Assembly (NCBI GenBank): GCA_030581615.1
Contig: JAKTTT010000070.1
Location: 1 to 64,000 of the forward strand
Source: Alloascoidea africana
Lineage: Eukaryota > Ascomycota > Alloascoideomycetes > Alloascoideales > Alloascoideaceae
Reading direction: 5' to 3'
Length of the DNA stretch: 64,000 bases
Made by a program: the position numbers and the translations under genes. This document shows positions 8,932 through 19,779 of this stretch, piece by piece. The notes beneath the pieces were generated by a model, which was given only the letters and a program-made list of their open reading frames with translations, did not search any database and was not told the origin of the DNA. Position 1 is the first letter of the stretch. Every line of letters begins with the position of its first letter.

Positions 8932-11900
8932 ATGGCGGACCTGCCCCCTTCTTCTCCCATCCTGGAGCCCGTGCCGGTGCCGGCTCCGGCTGAGATACCC
9001 TCGTCTTCACAGCCACAGCAACAGCAGCAACAGCAGCAGCAGCAACAGCAACAGCAGTCACCGCAGTCAAACACTCCTCCTCCGAAAGATGCAGCGCGAA
9101 GACGAGCAAAGAGAAAGTCTTCCGCAGATTCAAATCCACGATGTATGCCACAGCTTCTTGTTTCCTTTGTCAGTTCATGAATGCCCGTATTAACAGTAAT
9201 TGCCTCATGAATAGCCAAGTCAAGCAGATCCAAAAACTCGGCCGATGGTGAACAAAACGGAACTGCTACAAATGGAGGTGCACCACCAACACCAGGAGCA
9301 ACAACAGCAGCTGGCGCAAATACCTCGACTCCGGCTACGACGGGCAAGAAAAGAGGAGGTTCAAAGCCTATTCTCAAGTATAGCGGAATCGACCGAGTGG
9401 AAAACTCTTTACGTGGGACACTTTTCACCCCAATAACCATGATTAACCAGAAAAACTACTACACGTATGCTCTTTCATTTGTGTGTATCATGCTCAATTT
9501 TTTAACCACGGAGTTTAATAGTGACTATTTAAAACGTGATGACCAAATTACTTTCTACCGCCAGGTTTCGGAAATGATCAAGAAACAAAAGGAAGCCAAG
9601 AAGGATACAGGCATGGTAATGGACGAAGAAGCTGAAAGCGGCGAAGAGGAAGAGGTGAGATAACTGCTAACAGTCTGCCTTTGACCGATTGCTAACAGTG
9701 GAAAATGAAGGAAGCGGCAGGTTCAAAAACAATTGTGCTACATCCAGGCTCTCGAAATCTGCGTTTGGGAGTGGCCTCAGACGCTTTCCCCAAAACAGTT
9801 CCAAACGTTATCGCAATTCGGCAAGATATACCTCAGAATACAACATCAAACCCAAAGTCATTGGACAAAACCCCCGTGAGAGAAGTTAAAGAAGATGGGA
9901 ATGTCTGGTTCGGACAATGCGTATGTCTCTCGATTATCGGCTTATGATATCTGTCTATTAACATGTGTCATCTCCCTAAAGTTTGAAAATGCAAAAGGAT
10001 TCGTTGCAAAAGATTTCCGAGAAAGAATGCGTTATTACAAGAGACGGATCTTACCAAACTCTCACGATATGGTTGTCAATTTCAACAAAAGAGCTTCACC
10101 AGAGATCATTGCCGATCACAACGATCCCGATAGGATCGATTGGAGCGATCTAACTTCCGAAAAGCCAAGATTCATCACTGGCTATGCTGTAAGTGCAATA
10201 ATATACTCATTTTTTTTCAAATCTGTTCACTGACTGGTTTTGTAGGCTTTGCAAATCCCACCAGATAGTGTGCCACAGTACAAACTCCGCTGGCCCATCC
10301 AAAATGGCATGTTTAATGAATGTGAATATTACAGATCCCAGCAAGAAATCTTGGGAGATCTGATGATTATTCTCACACAAAATCTAGAACAAGAACTGTC
10401 GATTCAAAAACAAGATTATAAACAGTACAATGTGATGCTGATCGTTCCGGATCTCTACGAAAAAATCTATATATCTAGCTTTCTCAACCTTCTGATCCAA
10501 ATGGGTTTTGCAAACGTTTGTATATTGCAAGAATCGATGGGTGCGACATTTGGCGCTGGTGTTTCTAGCGCTTGTGTTGTTGACATTGGCGCGCAAAAGA
10601 CAAGTATATGCTGCGTTGAAGAAGGCATGTGTATCCCTGATTCCCGAGTAAATCTCAAGTTTGGTGGAGATGATATTACTTTTTCATTTGCAAAATTACT
10701 ATTGCAGTCATTTTTCCCTTACAAAGAACTCAACCTAAACAGAAGTTACGATTGGACTCTGATGGAGGAATTAAAGGCAAAGTATGCAACATGTCAGGAT
10801 GCGGATATTGCAGTCCAGCTCTACTCATTTTACCAGCGTACACCGTTTAAACACACGAGAAAATTTGAGTTCAAGTTGTTTGATGAGGTGATGCTGGCTC
10901 CTATGGGACTTTTCTTCCCGGACATGTTTGTCATACCTGATGATAACCCAAATAGTAATGGAGACTCTCTGGATCCAAAGGATAAAGTAGAGTCTCGATT
11001 ACTCAAGTACGAATCAAGGATGAAATTTAAACACTGTCTATTCCCCAAGAGCGTGGATATGTACGATGAGGGTTTCAACGATCCAACATCCGAAGCTCAA
11101 GATAACGTCATTAAAGATGAACTTGTGGTTAACATGGAAGAACAACAATTGATCCGCTACATCACGCGGCTGGGCAGTGGGCAAGTCGGTTCATCTGCTA
11201 AACCGTCTACGGGGACATCAACCCCAGCAGTATTGGTAGGTGGCTCAACAACAGACACCCCAATGACTGCAACTCCATTACCCGAAGAAGATCCTTCCTC
11301 CTCTTTAAAACATGTTAATGCAAATTATACACTGGATAGATTGACGGGCGCACCAGAGGAAAAAACGCCTATCGCACCTTTGGATTATGCAATCATCGAA
11401 AGTATAACACAGGCAACGAAAACCGATCTTGCCAAATCGCGCAAATTTTACGAAAACATCTTGATTGTGGGAGGTGGTGCTGCAAAGATTCCTAGTTTTG
11501 ATCTTGTCCTTTCTGATCGGATTGGTATTTGGAGACCAGAGGTCTTGACCTCCACTGTTTTGGCAGATCTGGCTGCTACTGCCTCCACCGCAAGTGCTAC
11601 AGGCTCGGGCGCTCTGAAAGGTTTAAATGGTAACGGGAGCATTGCTGCTACGCCTACTCCCGATGGACTTGATCCGAACGACACAACCGGAACTACAACA
11701 CCTTCAGGTGGTGGGCCACCACTAAACTCAGATGCGATAGGTGCTGCTGCTGCTGCTGCGACATCAACAACAGTGGCTCCTGTGGTAATCCCACGCTCCA
11801 GCCTGATCCATATTCCAATTGCAGCAATGTCTTCTCCTCGAGAGATGGATCCCCAGGTGCTTACTTGGAAAGGTGGATCTGTATTTGCAAAACTGAAAAT

Positions 11901-11985
11901 TTGTAGCGAATTGTGGATATCCCAAAATGATTGGGATTTGTTGGGGAGTCGAGGTCTTCAGTATAAGACTTTGTTCAACTATTAG
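8932..11985 (+). CDS. ARP8: actin-related protein Arp8 (INO80 complex), 6 exons
   Basis: Nuclear actin-related protein of the INO80 chromatin remodeller, part of its nucleosome- and DNA-binding module. Exons 8932-9142, 9215-9464, 9522-9654, 9699-9920, 9982-10188 and 10246-11985 give 920 aa (yeast 881). All five introns are 44-73 nt, starting GTATGC, GTATGC, GTGAGA, GTATGT and GTAAGT. Diagnostic parts are the NQKNYYTDYLKRDDQ entry segment, VLHPGSRNLRLG (actin phosphate-1-like loop), RMRYYKRRILPNS, EIIADHNDPDRIDW, and C-terminal ILIVGGGAAKIPSFD and WKGGSVFAKL (actin-fold ends). A Gln run lies near residues 28-42, and Ser/Thr/Gly-rich inserts interrupt the actin fold near residues 650 and 800, as is usual for Arp8. 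ATG 8932 is preferred over an in-frame ATG at 8779, which lies just after the SMN stop. Confidence 0.95.
9014..9057 (+). repeat. CAG/CAA repeat encoding the Arp8 polyglutamine tract
   Basis: Interrupted CAG/CAA triplet run in ARP8 exon 1. The mixed codons suggest a tract that is partly stabilised against slippage. Confidence 0.85.
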
Positions 11986-12149
11986 AGGAATAAAACGTTT
12001 ATAAATTTTGTGTATGTATTTCTACTTTTTTATACTAAATGCAAAGAAAAGGACAACTTTTAGTTACACAGCCAAATACATGTATCTGAAGTGTTGGCAT
12101 ATATTTCTTGTAAAATTAGGATAGAAGATATACATGTGTTGGAGGATTA

Positions 12150-13391
12150 TCACAACGCTTTAACCCCAGCCTTTCCAATATGTTGTAGATTCTCTGTTCG
12201 GTTTGAAAAATCAGCCTGTGCAACTGAGATCTCATCATTTGTAAGATCAAAAACCGCGTATGTTGATCTTAGGAATGAATCACCTAGTATGATCGTATTA
12301 TCAAAATGTTCACTTGGAATTAGAAAAAGTGCACATAATCCTTGACTAGAAACGAAAAAGTTGGAAATTGGTGTTTTGATGGGCATACCACCAATAACAA
12401 AGTCAATTGTCTTTGTCAAGTCAATGTTGCAATCTTCAAGTTGGTAATAGCTGGAGAGTTTACGGTCAACAAATTTCCCTCCAAATGTACCACCAATCTG
12501 CTCAATTAGCGTTCTTGGTAGAACGCATGCAGTTGTACCAGTATCCAAAACTACTGGCTTGCCAATACCAAAAGTTTCGCCATTAACGGTCACGGAGTCA
12601 AGAACAACAGAGCTCACGGGTTTTGAAGCCACGGGGACAGTAACCAACTTTCCTTTGTACTTGGAATGGTCAAGTCCACCAAAGATTATTGATCCCGATT
12701 CTGCAGTTGGTGAGTTGAGAAATATTGAGTAAACATTGGACTCCAATAAACCTTGATCAACAAGAGACTGAGGGAAATTTGGATAATTCTCACGATCAAT
12801 CTCATTTCCAGGGTATCCAAGCCCAATGATTGATTTATTGTGCCCTCCCTGTTTTGCAACTCCAAGAATTTGATTATGAACTGTTGCACCAGCAAGAGAA
12901 ATTGTATCGGTGGCAACGTCACCCCAGATCATTTCATCATCTTCATACACCATAAAGAAAATATCATCGACATATTTGTAAGAGGATGATTTTGTTGGAT
13001 CGAAGGCCCCCAAAACTTTACAATTTCCTGTACATGATGGGTTTGAAATATCATTAACCCATAAATCAGAAGATCCGGTATCAATGTCAATGTTGATTTT
13101 CTGTGGAGGTGTTCCAATCTCCATTTCAATGGTGTACCAAACATTTCGATTGAGTATTTGCCCTTGAAATGTGTGCAAGCCCTTTTTGGAATTTTCAGAG
13201 ACATGTCCATTCTCCTTAACTCTTCTTTGGAAAGAGACGTTAATCATTCCTGTTGCATTTGACAAAGCGGTCATTCCTGTTGCATTTGACAAAGTGGTCA
13301 TTCCTGTTGCATTTGACAAAGTGGTCGTTTCTGTTGCATTTGACAAAGTGGTCAAGCAACAGAAAATAATCACAGAAAGAATCATGAACAT
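12150..13391 (-). CDS. secreted pepsin-like aspartic protease with N-terminal sequon repeats
   Basis: A1-family aspartic endopeptidase of 413 aa, probably secreted. A hydrophobic N-terminus (MFMILSVIIFCCL) is followed by four 9-residue repeats of the type TLSNATGMT (residues about 15-49), each bearing an N-glycosylation sequon. A short pro-region with RR and KK pairs (candidate Kex2-like sites) follows. The catalytic motifs are intact: DTGSS at Asp104 and DTGTT at Asp283, with the flap around residues 147-152 and paired cysteines at 120 and 124. There is no C-terminal GPI signal, unlike yapsins, so candidapepsin-like secretion is more likely. A TATA box sits about 85 bp upstream. The gene is convergent with ARP8 and the 3' ends are 164 bp apart. 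Confidence 0.9.
   Translation of the reverse strand: MFMILSVIIFCCLTTLSNATETTTLSNATGMTTLSNATGMTALSNATGMINVSFQRRVKENGHVSENSKKGLHTFQGQILNRNVWYTIEMEIGTPPQKINIDIDTGSSDLWVNDISNPSCTGNCKVLGAFDPTKSSSYKYVDDIFFMVYEDDEMIWGDVATDTISLAGATVHNQILGVAKQGGHNKSIIGLGYPGNEIDRENYPNFPQSLVDQGLLESNVYSIFLNSPTAESGSIIFGGLDHSKYKGKLVTVPVASKPVSSVVLDSVTVNGETFGIGKPVVLDTGTTACVLPRTLIEQIGGTFGGKFVDRKLSSYYQLEDCNIDLTKTIDFVIGGMPIKTPISNFFVSSQGLCALFLIPSEHFDNTIILGDSFLRSTYAVFDLTNDEISVAQADFSNRTENLQHIGKAGVKAL
13245..13352 (-). repeat. 27-bp minisatellite, 4 copies, in the protease gene
   Basis: Four head-to-tail 27-bp units inside the coding region. The inner copies are nearly identical and the outer ones differ by a few bases. The unit length keeps the frame and encodes a 9-residue Asn-glycosylation repeat. 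Confidence 0.95.
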
Positions 13392-15685
13392 TTTGGTGTG
13401 CTTTTCGTTGAAACCAGATAAAAACCAACGCTTGAAGTTTATGGAAAAGAATAGTTTGGAACCAACGGGGAATTATATATTTATCGATCTAAACTTTTAG
13501 TTAAACTCTTGATTAGTCCGAGATCTATGTTCTGGTTACAAATTAATTAGGCTCTTTTCCTTCCCATATTTGTTGTCGTGTCGATGTAACATTAACGATA
13601 GTTTTCGATAAATTTGGAAGAAAGTATGTGTTGACCCAATTTTTGAGTTGGATTGTCTACATTAAACTAGGATGGTAACTGTAAGCACTAATTGTCTTGA
13701 TCAAAACTTGGCTACAAACCACTGCGTCTCGTTAAAACCTGCTCGCTCCTCCTCTATTTATTCTGCCCCTACGTGTCACCACTCTCACAGGCAGACCAAC
13801 CCTTCCCCTATCTCACAGTAACACGAAAAATGGGTTTTTGCACTTTATGAATTATAAACTGGATACTATAGAAGATACGGAGTATTCTGGGACTATCTTT
13901 TCGTAGAAGGCACAGGAGTTATTATCACTAACAATGAGAGACGAGCTTTTATGTTAGTTCAATTAAAATTTACCATTCTTTACTGGCATAAATAGTATGT
14001 GGGTTGGAACACTAATACCATCTTCAAAATGCCGGAGAAAGCAAACTAAGAGATGATTAGTGGTGAAATTACTTGGCTTCTTTTTTTCCATGGTTTAACG
14101 AAATGTTTAGTTCTACAAAAGGTCCAAACCTTTTTAGAGAGTGAAATCAGCAGCTTTTCCCAAGTCTAAAAGCATACGCTATTTTTGTTTTAATTGAACC
14201 ATTTGATCAATGTCTTTGAAAAGGTGTCTTAGACAAGCTAGTTTATTTGTATTCGAAAGATTCTATTTTATGTTTCTTAATTCTTTAGTAGATCGATTGT
14301 TTCAGTTACAGCATATCATCCAGAAACTTCATTTTATAAGGTCATCATTAAGTAGAAAATTTCCTAGAATTACGCTTTTCTCAGTACTTTATGTCATCCA
14401 TTTTTTACAGATTAGCCCAAAACAATATTCCATAACGTCAGCCTCAAATCCGAACAAGTACAGAGTACAAGGACTGATCTGTCACAAGGAAGTTATTATT
14501 GAGACCTAGAGTGAATATGCCTGTTGCCGAATATTCTTCAGTGACTCCAAGAATTAGAAAGCCGCGCATGACCTTATGTGATTCGGATAAAGCTTCCCAA
14601 TTCTTTCTCAAGTCCTCTTTGTTGAGAAAAACATTCTTTCTTGGTTTTCTTCTGGGACGACTCAGGTACCAAACGAACCATTAACCCATCTCAGTACATC
14701 AAGCCGTTCTTATTTGAGGGCTGTAAAAGTAATCAATTGGTTCAATTCACTTTTTATCATCGCCAGTTGCATTCTTTATAGACACACATGTATACACCTC
14801 TCCTCATCCTTTTTGATGCCTCCCCAATACAGATGATAACAATTTTGCCCAAAAAGGGTATAATAGATTTGAAAAGAATTGGTATCGCATGATTAATGCG
14901 TATTTTCAATGCTGTAATCAATTCCAAAAAACAAGGTTTGGAAAAGTATTAGAAAAATGGAATCACTCTTGAGAAAAAGTGATCAACGAGAACCAGGCAT
15001 GTGATGTATGTGTGGATGGCGTTTCATAGTTGCCTAATTGGGCAGCCGTTAAATGGCGTTTTCCTTGATGATGTAGACATTTTTCATAAATCAACGTGTA
15101 GACCCCTGTTACAATTTAGGCTACATCTTTAATTGCTCTCTACTTTCTTGAAAGTTTCTGAATTGATTTGTACATCTCGAGTAATTTGCAAATAATCCGT
15201 GAACAAACACAAGAAATCTCAACGGCGAGGATTTATGTAATGCAGCAGCATCCCCCCCAATTCTGGAATCTTGCATATGATATTTTGATGCCGTGAATTA
15301 CAAAAGCTTCCAAAATGCAATAAGCTATACAAACATTTTACTTTGTCAACTGGGATAAAGAAAAGTCTGTGAAGATGCATAAAAATATATTAATTGCTAT
15401 AAGGATTTTGGCTACAAAAAACTTTTCCAGTACGTTTTTTTTCTGTTGTTTTGTGTTCTGTCATCTTCAACTAGCTGTATCTACTTCCTTAACCACGTTA
15501 AAACCAAACCATGTAAAGTCAAATGTAAACAATAAAATAAAACCAAAAAAAAAGGAATACAGTAAACACTTGGATATAGGTATCATAAAACAAATAATAC
15601 AATGCTAGTAAGAGTAAAGAGAGATCCAGAGTCGGAACAAACAATACAAATAATATAGGGGTATAAGTATGTCATAATGTTTAGT
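13392..15685. other. 2.3 kb intergenic region upstream of the protease gene
   Basis: A/T-rich stretch between the protease start and the SFL1 3' end. The longest plus-strand open frame (14210-14509, 99 codons) has no recognisable motif and no coding-like bias. I found no tRNA, 5S, snRNA or LTR signature. Its length fits a regulated promoter for the secreted protease. Confidence 0.4.
13473..13479 (-). promoter_or_regulatory. TATA box of the aspartic protease gene
   Basis: TATATAA on the minus strand, about 82-88 bp upstream of the ATG at 13391. Confidence 0.55.
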
Positions 15686-18309
15686 TTAACCTGGAGGATT
15701 TAACAAAGAATGAATATTACCACTGTTACTGCTACCGTTGGAATTACCACTGGAATTCGAGCTACTGGCCCCTGCACCTATGCCAGAGCCGGAAAATACC
15801 GAGTCTCCATTTAACACACGGGGCAGCTTTGAATGTTTCAAGTTTGAGACATCTTGCTTGGGCGCAGCAGACTCTCCATGTTGAACAGAAGTAGCAGCAG
15901 CTTCTGCACTTGTTGCAGTAGGGGTCCCTGATGAAGGATACTGGAAGTTGGACTTCATGCCAAGAGCAGCACCCATAGGTAGCTGTATAGTAGTAGAGGG
16001 GCGACGATTTGCATGGCTGAATTGAAAGACATCATTCGAGGTGTGCCTTCTCTTTGTAATTGAATGTTCAAAATCCGGAATAATACCGGTTGACCTTGTT
16101 CGAGTTTGTGGATGGTGTTGCGGAGCTTGCGAAGGAGGCTCTCTGTGCTGAATTTGAAACTGCGATGCCATTCCAGGAACAGGAAGAGACCCCAACCGAG
16201 GCTTTGGATCATGATGGTGATGGGGATGATGGGGAAAATATTTTCTATTGGAAATGCCGTTGCCATTTGTCAAAACCGAAGGATTCGGATTTGATGTTGG
16301 ATATGGGGTGACAAAAGGATTTGAATTTGACGTTGGAAAAGACCCTTGGGGCAGAAATGGCTGACTTGGGGAAGCAATACTCGAAAAAGACGACTTGATG
16401 CTGTTTCGGGAGCTGGGCATTGTAGACGGAGAGGAAGTGGTGGATGAAGAAGATGAGGAGCATGCAGCAGAAATACCAGGAGCAGAGGTGATAGAAACTG
16501 AAGTTGGCGGCGGCGGTGGAGGCGGTGGAGGAGGCGGACCTGGCGCGGGAGGAGCTGATGCCAAAGGACCAGCAGATGATGGAGCAATTGAAGCTTGAGC
16601 AGGTCCCGGAGAGGATAATGGTGGAGCAGGGGCCAGTGGATCGCACAAAACAGAAAGCGCTCGGCTCTTCGAGGCAAAATTCATGTTGAATGGAGAAACG
16701 TTGAGGTCACCCGAAGGGAAATGCTCTTTCCCAACAGTCCTCTGAATAATTCTGTTTTTCATCTTTTTCAATTCTATCTCGAGCCCGTTGTTATTGGGGT
16801 CTGATCGCGGCGAATCTATTTCAAAAGAAGGGGTCGTAGCGGTATTATTGTTTATTCGTGAGATCTGGTGAGCGATGCCCACAGGAGAGACATTCGAAGA
16901 ACCTTGTTTTGTCACCTCCAACATCTTTTGGGTTATATCCAGCAAATGTGCCATATCAACATTTGTCGAACGAAGCTCGTCTATGGCAGAATCGTATTTA
17001 AACTGGAGCCGGATGTAGTCTTCCCTCAGTCCAATCAGATGTTGATTTAACGCAGCTATACGAACGTCAATCTCATTCACACATTCCCCTGTAACATACC
17101 CCAGACCCAACCCTAGCCCGGCTGTGGACCCAGGCACAGGTCCATGTCCAGGCCCGTGCCCAGGTCCATACGAGAAGGGCCCAGAAGGACTGCCCTCTAG
17201 ATAGCCGCCAAAGTACCCATTGTGCATGGCTGAAGTTGGCGGAGGAGGAAATAGAGGATCATCCTGATCTCGCGGCGACGCAAACGGATAGGTATAGCCA
17301 TTCCCGTTACTGCTGCCGTTATACTCATCCATCAACGAGAGTTCACCTCTTGAGCCTGATCTGGCATTTTCTCCCTTTTGTGCTGATTTTGAAGACCTTC
17401 GCTTGATCTTCTTGAGAGACTCGATATCGCCTTTTTTGAAACAGCCATTGCTGTGTCTAAACTCCCAGGTTGCTCCACCTCCAACAGGACTTACTGAGTC
17501 GTTTTGATTTGCATTTGAATTCGTACCAGAACTAGAGTTTGAATTTTGATTTGAAGCCAACGCTGCGGTTGAACTTGCGGACGCTGAAGGGTAATAATTC
17601 GTATCGTTAACCTTGTGAAAGCCATACATGTTGAGCTGCCTCACAAACGATGCTATATTTGTATGCTTAAAGTACTGACTAAAAATAGGAAGGTTAGCAT
17701 GGGAAGCAAAAGTAATGAACAGAGAATGATAAAAATTAATAAAAGAAGCTTTTACGTATTTACCTCAACACTTTTGCAAACTCTCCACCTGGTAGCACTC
17801 CAAAACTGTCATTTGACTTTGTCCACCAAATAAGATGTGAGATGCTTTTGTCCTCCAACATACTATAGCAAAAGAGTTAGGAAAATAGTTAGGAATGTAA
17901 GAAAAATAACGAAAACAGTTGATTTAGAACGCGCCAAAACATACTGGTATAACTTGTGGATGAACACAGTGTTGCTCCCCTTATGATTCTTCAGGACAGA
18001 CATTATGCTCAAGTTCGGGTTTTTCATCGGGTTTGGCGCCACCTGTCCCCCTTCCTCTATACCCTCAGGAGGATTTGGAGCACTCTCAGCAGCATTTCCT
18101 GAACTAGAGCCCCCTGTGGTTCCTGGCGTGGTCTGTGGAGGCTGGCTACTCAGACGATCTACGCTTATCTGTTTTTGAGTTTGGGAGAGTAGGTTCGCGC
18201 CGGTGTTCTGAGATGAAGGAGAAGGCGTCCAGCCAGGGGCCGTCAAGGCCGCCACGGATACTGGCGCCTGTGCTGGGGCTGGAGTCAAACTGGACGAGGA
18301 CAGGGCCAT
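15686..18309 (-). CDS. SFL1: HSF-type transcription factor, Sfl1-like (3 exons)
   Basis: DNA-binding regulator with a heat-shock-factor winged helix. It is closest to Sfl1, a repressor of flocculation and filamentation genes. Minus-strand exons 18309-17945, 17862-17764 and 17678-15686 give 818 aa. The DNA-binding domain spans all three exons: TVFIHKLY, then MLEDKSISHLIWW and GVLPGGEFAKVLS, then YFKHTNIASFVRQLNMYGFH, and after a 40-residue Ser/Asn insert WEFRHSNGCFKKGD and LKKIKRRS. SHLIWW and KKIKRRS are Sfl1-like rather than Hsf1-like. A coiled coil follows (NEIDVRIAALNQHLIGLRED). The tail is Pro/Ser-rich with a proline run. Introns are 82 and 85 nt with CCTAAC and GCTAAC branches. Mga1 is the main alternative identity. 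Confidence 0.9.
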
Positions 18310-18544
18310 GGCTTGGGACAGTTGGAGGAAGATGGCCAGAAGTCAGAACTCAGCAATTCGGCGAGGAACAGAAGACTTTTATAATTTATGCACGGAGCTC
18401 CGTTTCGGAAGGGCGCATACGTATATGACGTCAGCAATTAGTCATCTATATGTCTTTCTATTTACACACATGGAAAAGTCTCAAGACACACACATCTCCA
18501 GTGAGAAAAGCGAGATTCTTGTGCTTGTGGGGCCTGTTCAATAT

Positions 18545-19102
18545 CTATGCGCCTCCAGCAGCTGCTAGTCTCTCACGCTCTTCCCGTCGTTTTTCCAGTC
18601 GGATCTTCGCCAGGGTTTCTTTCCTTTTTCGTTCTCCGCCAAACGATTTCTGGCCCACCTTGATTTCTTGCACCTTGACCCCTTGTCTGAAGCGTTCTCT
18701 CCAATTTAGAATGTACCTTTATGAAAGCTCAAAGTTAGTTTCCACGGGTAATCCAGATCACGACCATTCAAGAGCTTACCTTCTTTGAAAAGTGTCCACA
18801 CCCAGCTCTTTCATCTCTTTCGAAGACATAGAAAACAGCTGTTCCCAACTTTCAAATCTATCCGAGTGCTCTCCACAGCCACGTCCAATCTTCCCGAGAA
18901 ACGTTTTTACATCAGGAACTTCCTCTGTCGGCGTAGGAATCGGTCTGTTCTGTTTTATCTTCCCTGCTGTTGTTTCTGCCTCAGCTTGCACAGCGCCCAA
19001 AGTTGAAAACGCAGAACTGGAAATTGCGGTCCTCAATTGTCGCGATATTACAAACGAGTTGCGTAAGATATTATTATTCCGTAAAAGCGAGAAAGAAGAC
19101 AT
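18545..19102 (-). CDS. FYV4: mitochondrial small-subunit ribosomal protein mS41 (IGR motif)
   Basis: Mitoribosomal protein with the IGR domain. Minus-strand exons 19102-18780 and 18716-18545 give 164 aa (yeast Fyv4 130 aa). The domain reads [19 protein letters not shown], then [19 protein letters not shown] and, across the intron, [15 protein letters not shown]. The C-terminus is a basic helix. ATG 19102 was chosen over one 29 codons upstream because it opens a matrix presequence ([21 protein letters not shown]). The 63-nt intron starts GTAAGC and has an ACTAAC branch. Its stop is 236 bp upstream of the SFL1 ATG, so that gap is also the SFL1 promoter. Confidence 0.92.
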
Positions 19103-19779
19103 TTTGTCTTGGAGATTGGCTGCTGACAGTTCACTGTGAGTGCAAAGTGCAAAAAGTGTGCGTTGAGTGGACCGGTCCAAGTTTTCCATGTCCGGGTAAC
19201 CCTAAAGCAGATTGGGTGAGATTGACTATATTTCATTAGAAACCACCATCTTTCTCTGCACATATTATGTTTCAACGTTATAGTTTCTCGAACCATTTTC
19301 TAGAGCATGTATGGAATGCGTTAGAACTTGATAGGCATTAATACAACATTTGTTTACGTGCATTTGGAATTCTCATGTTTGAGTCTATCTATCATATTGC
19401 TTTTCGTCTTGCCGTGAGTGAAGATCCCAGATGCAGAAACTATCGAATCAAATTGCAGAAGGAAGAGAGGAATGCGCTGGTAATGAGTTAGATCGATGGA
19501 AGGTTCATTTTTGGAGATTTCTCCGTTTAGAGACATGCATGTTTGTATCTTGAACATGTGGGGTTTTTTATCTCTTGGCATACTACTTTTCCACTCTAGT
19601 TTCAATAAATGTATGCTTCAATTAATTGCTCAAATGTATTGCGACTCAATAAGCTCCATTACATTTATATTTACATTCAGCAGACACGGAGAACAGCAAT
19701 AGGGTAAAAAGAAAGAAATTTATTAATGCAAGAAAACTGGCGAAAAGAAAAAGAAAAGGCAAGACATTTCATTCCTCAT
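19103..19779. other. intergenic region between FYV4 and regulator A
   Basis: FYV4 promoter plus regulator A 3' region. I see no gene, RNA or strong repeat. Confidence 0.35.

Noticed and set aside
14210-14509. A 99-codon frame in the protease upstream region
   Set aside because: No recognisable motif, A/T-driven composition, and no splice partners.
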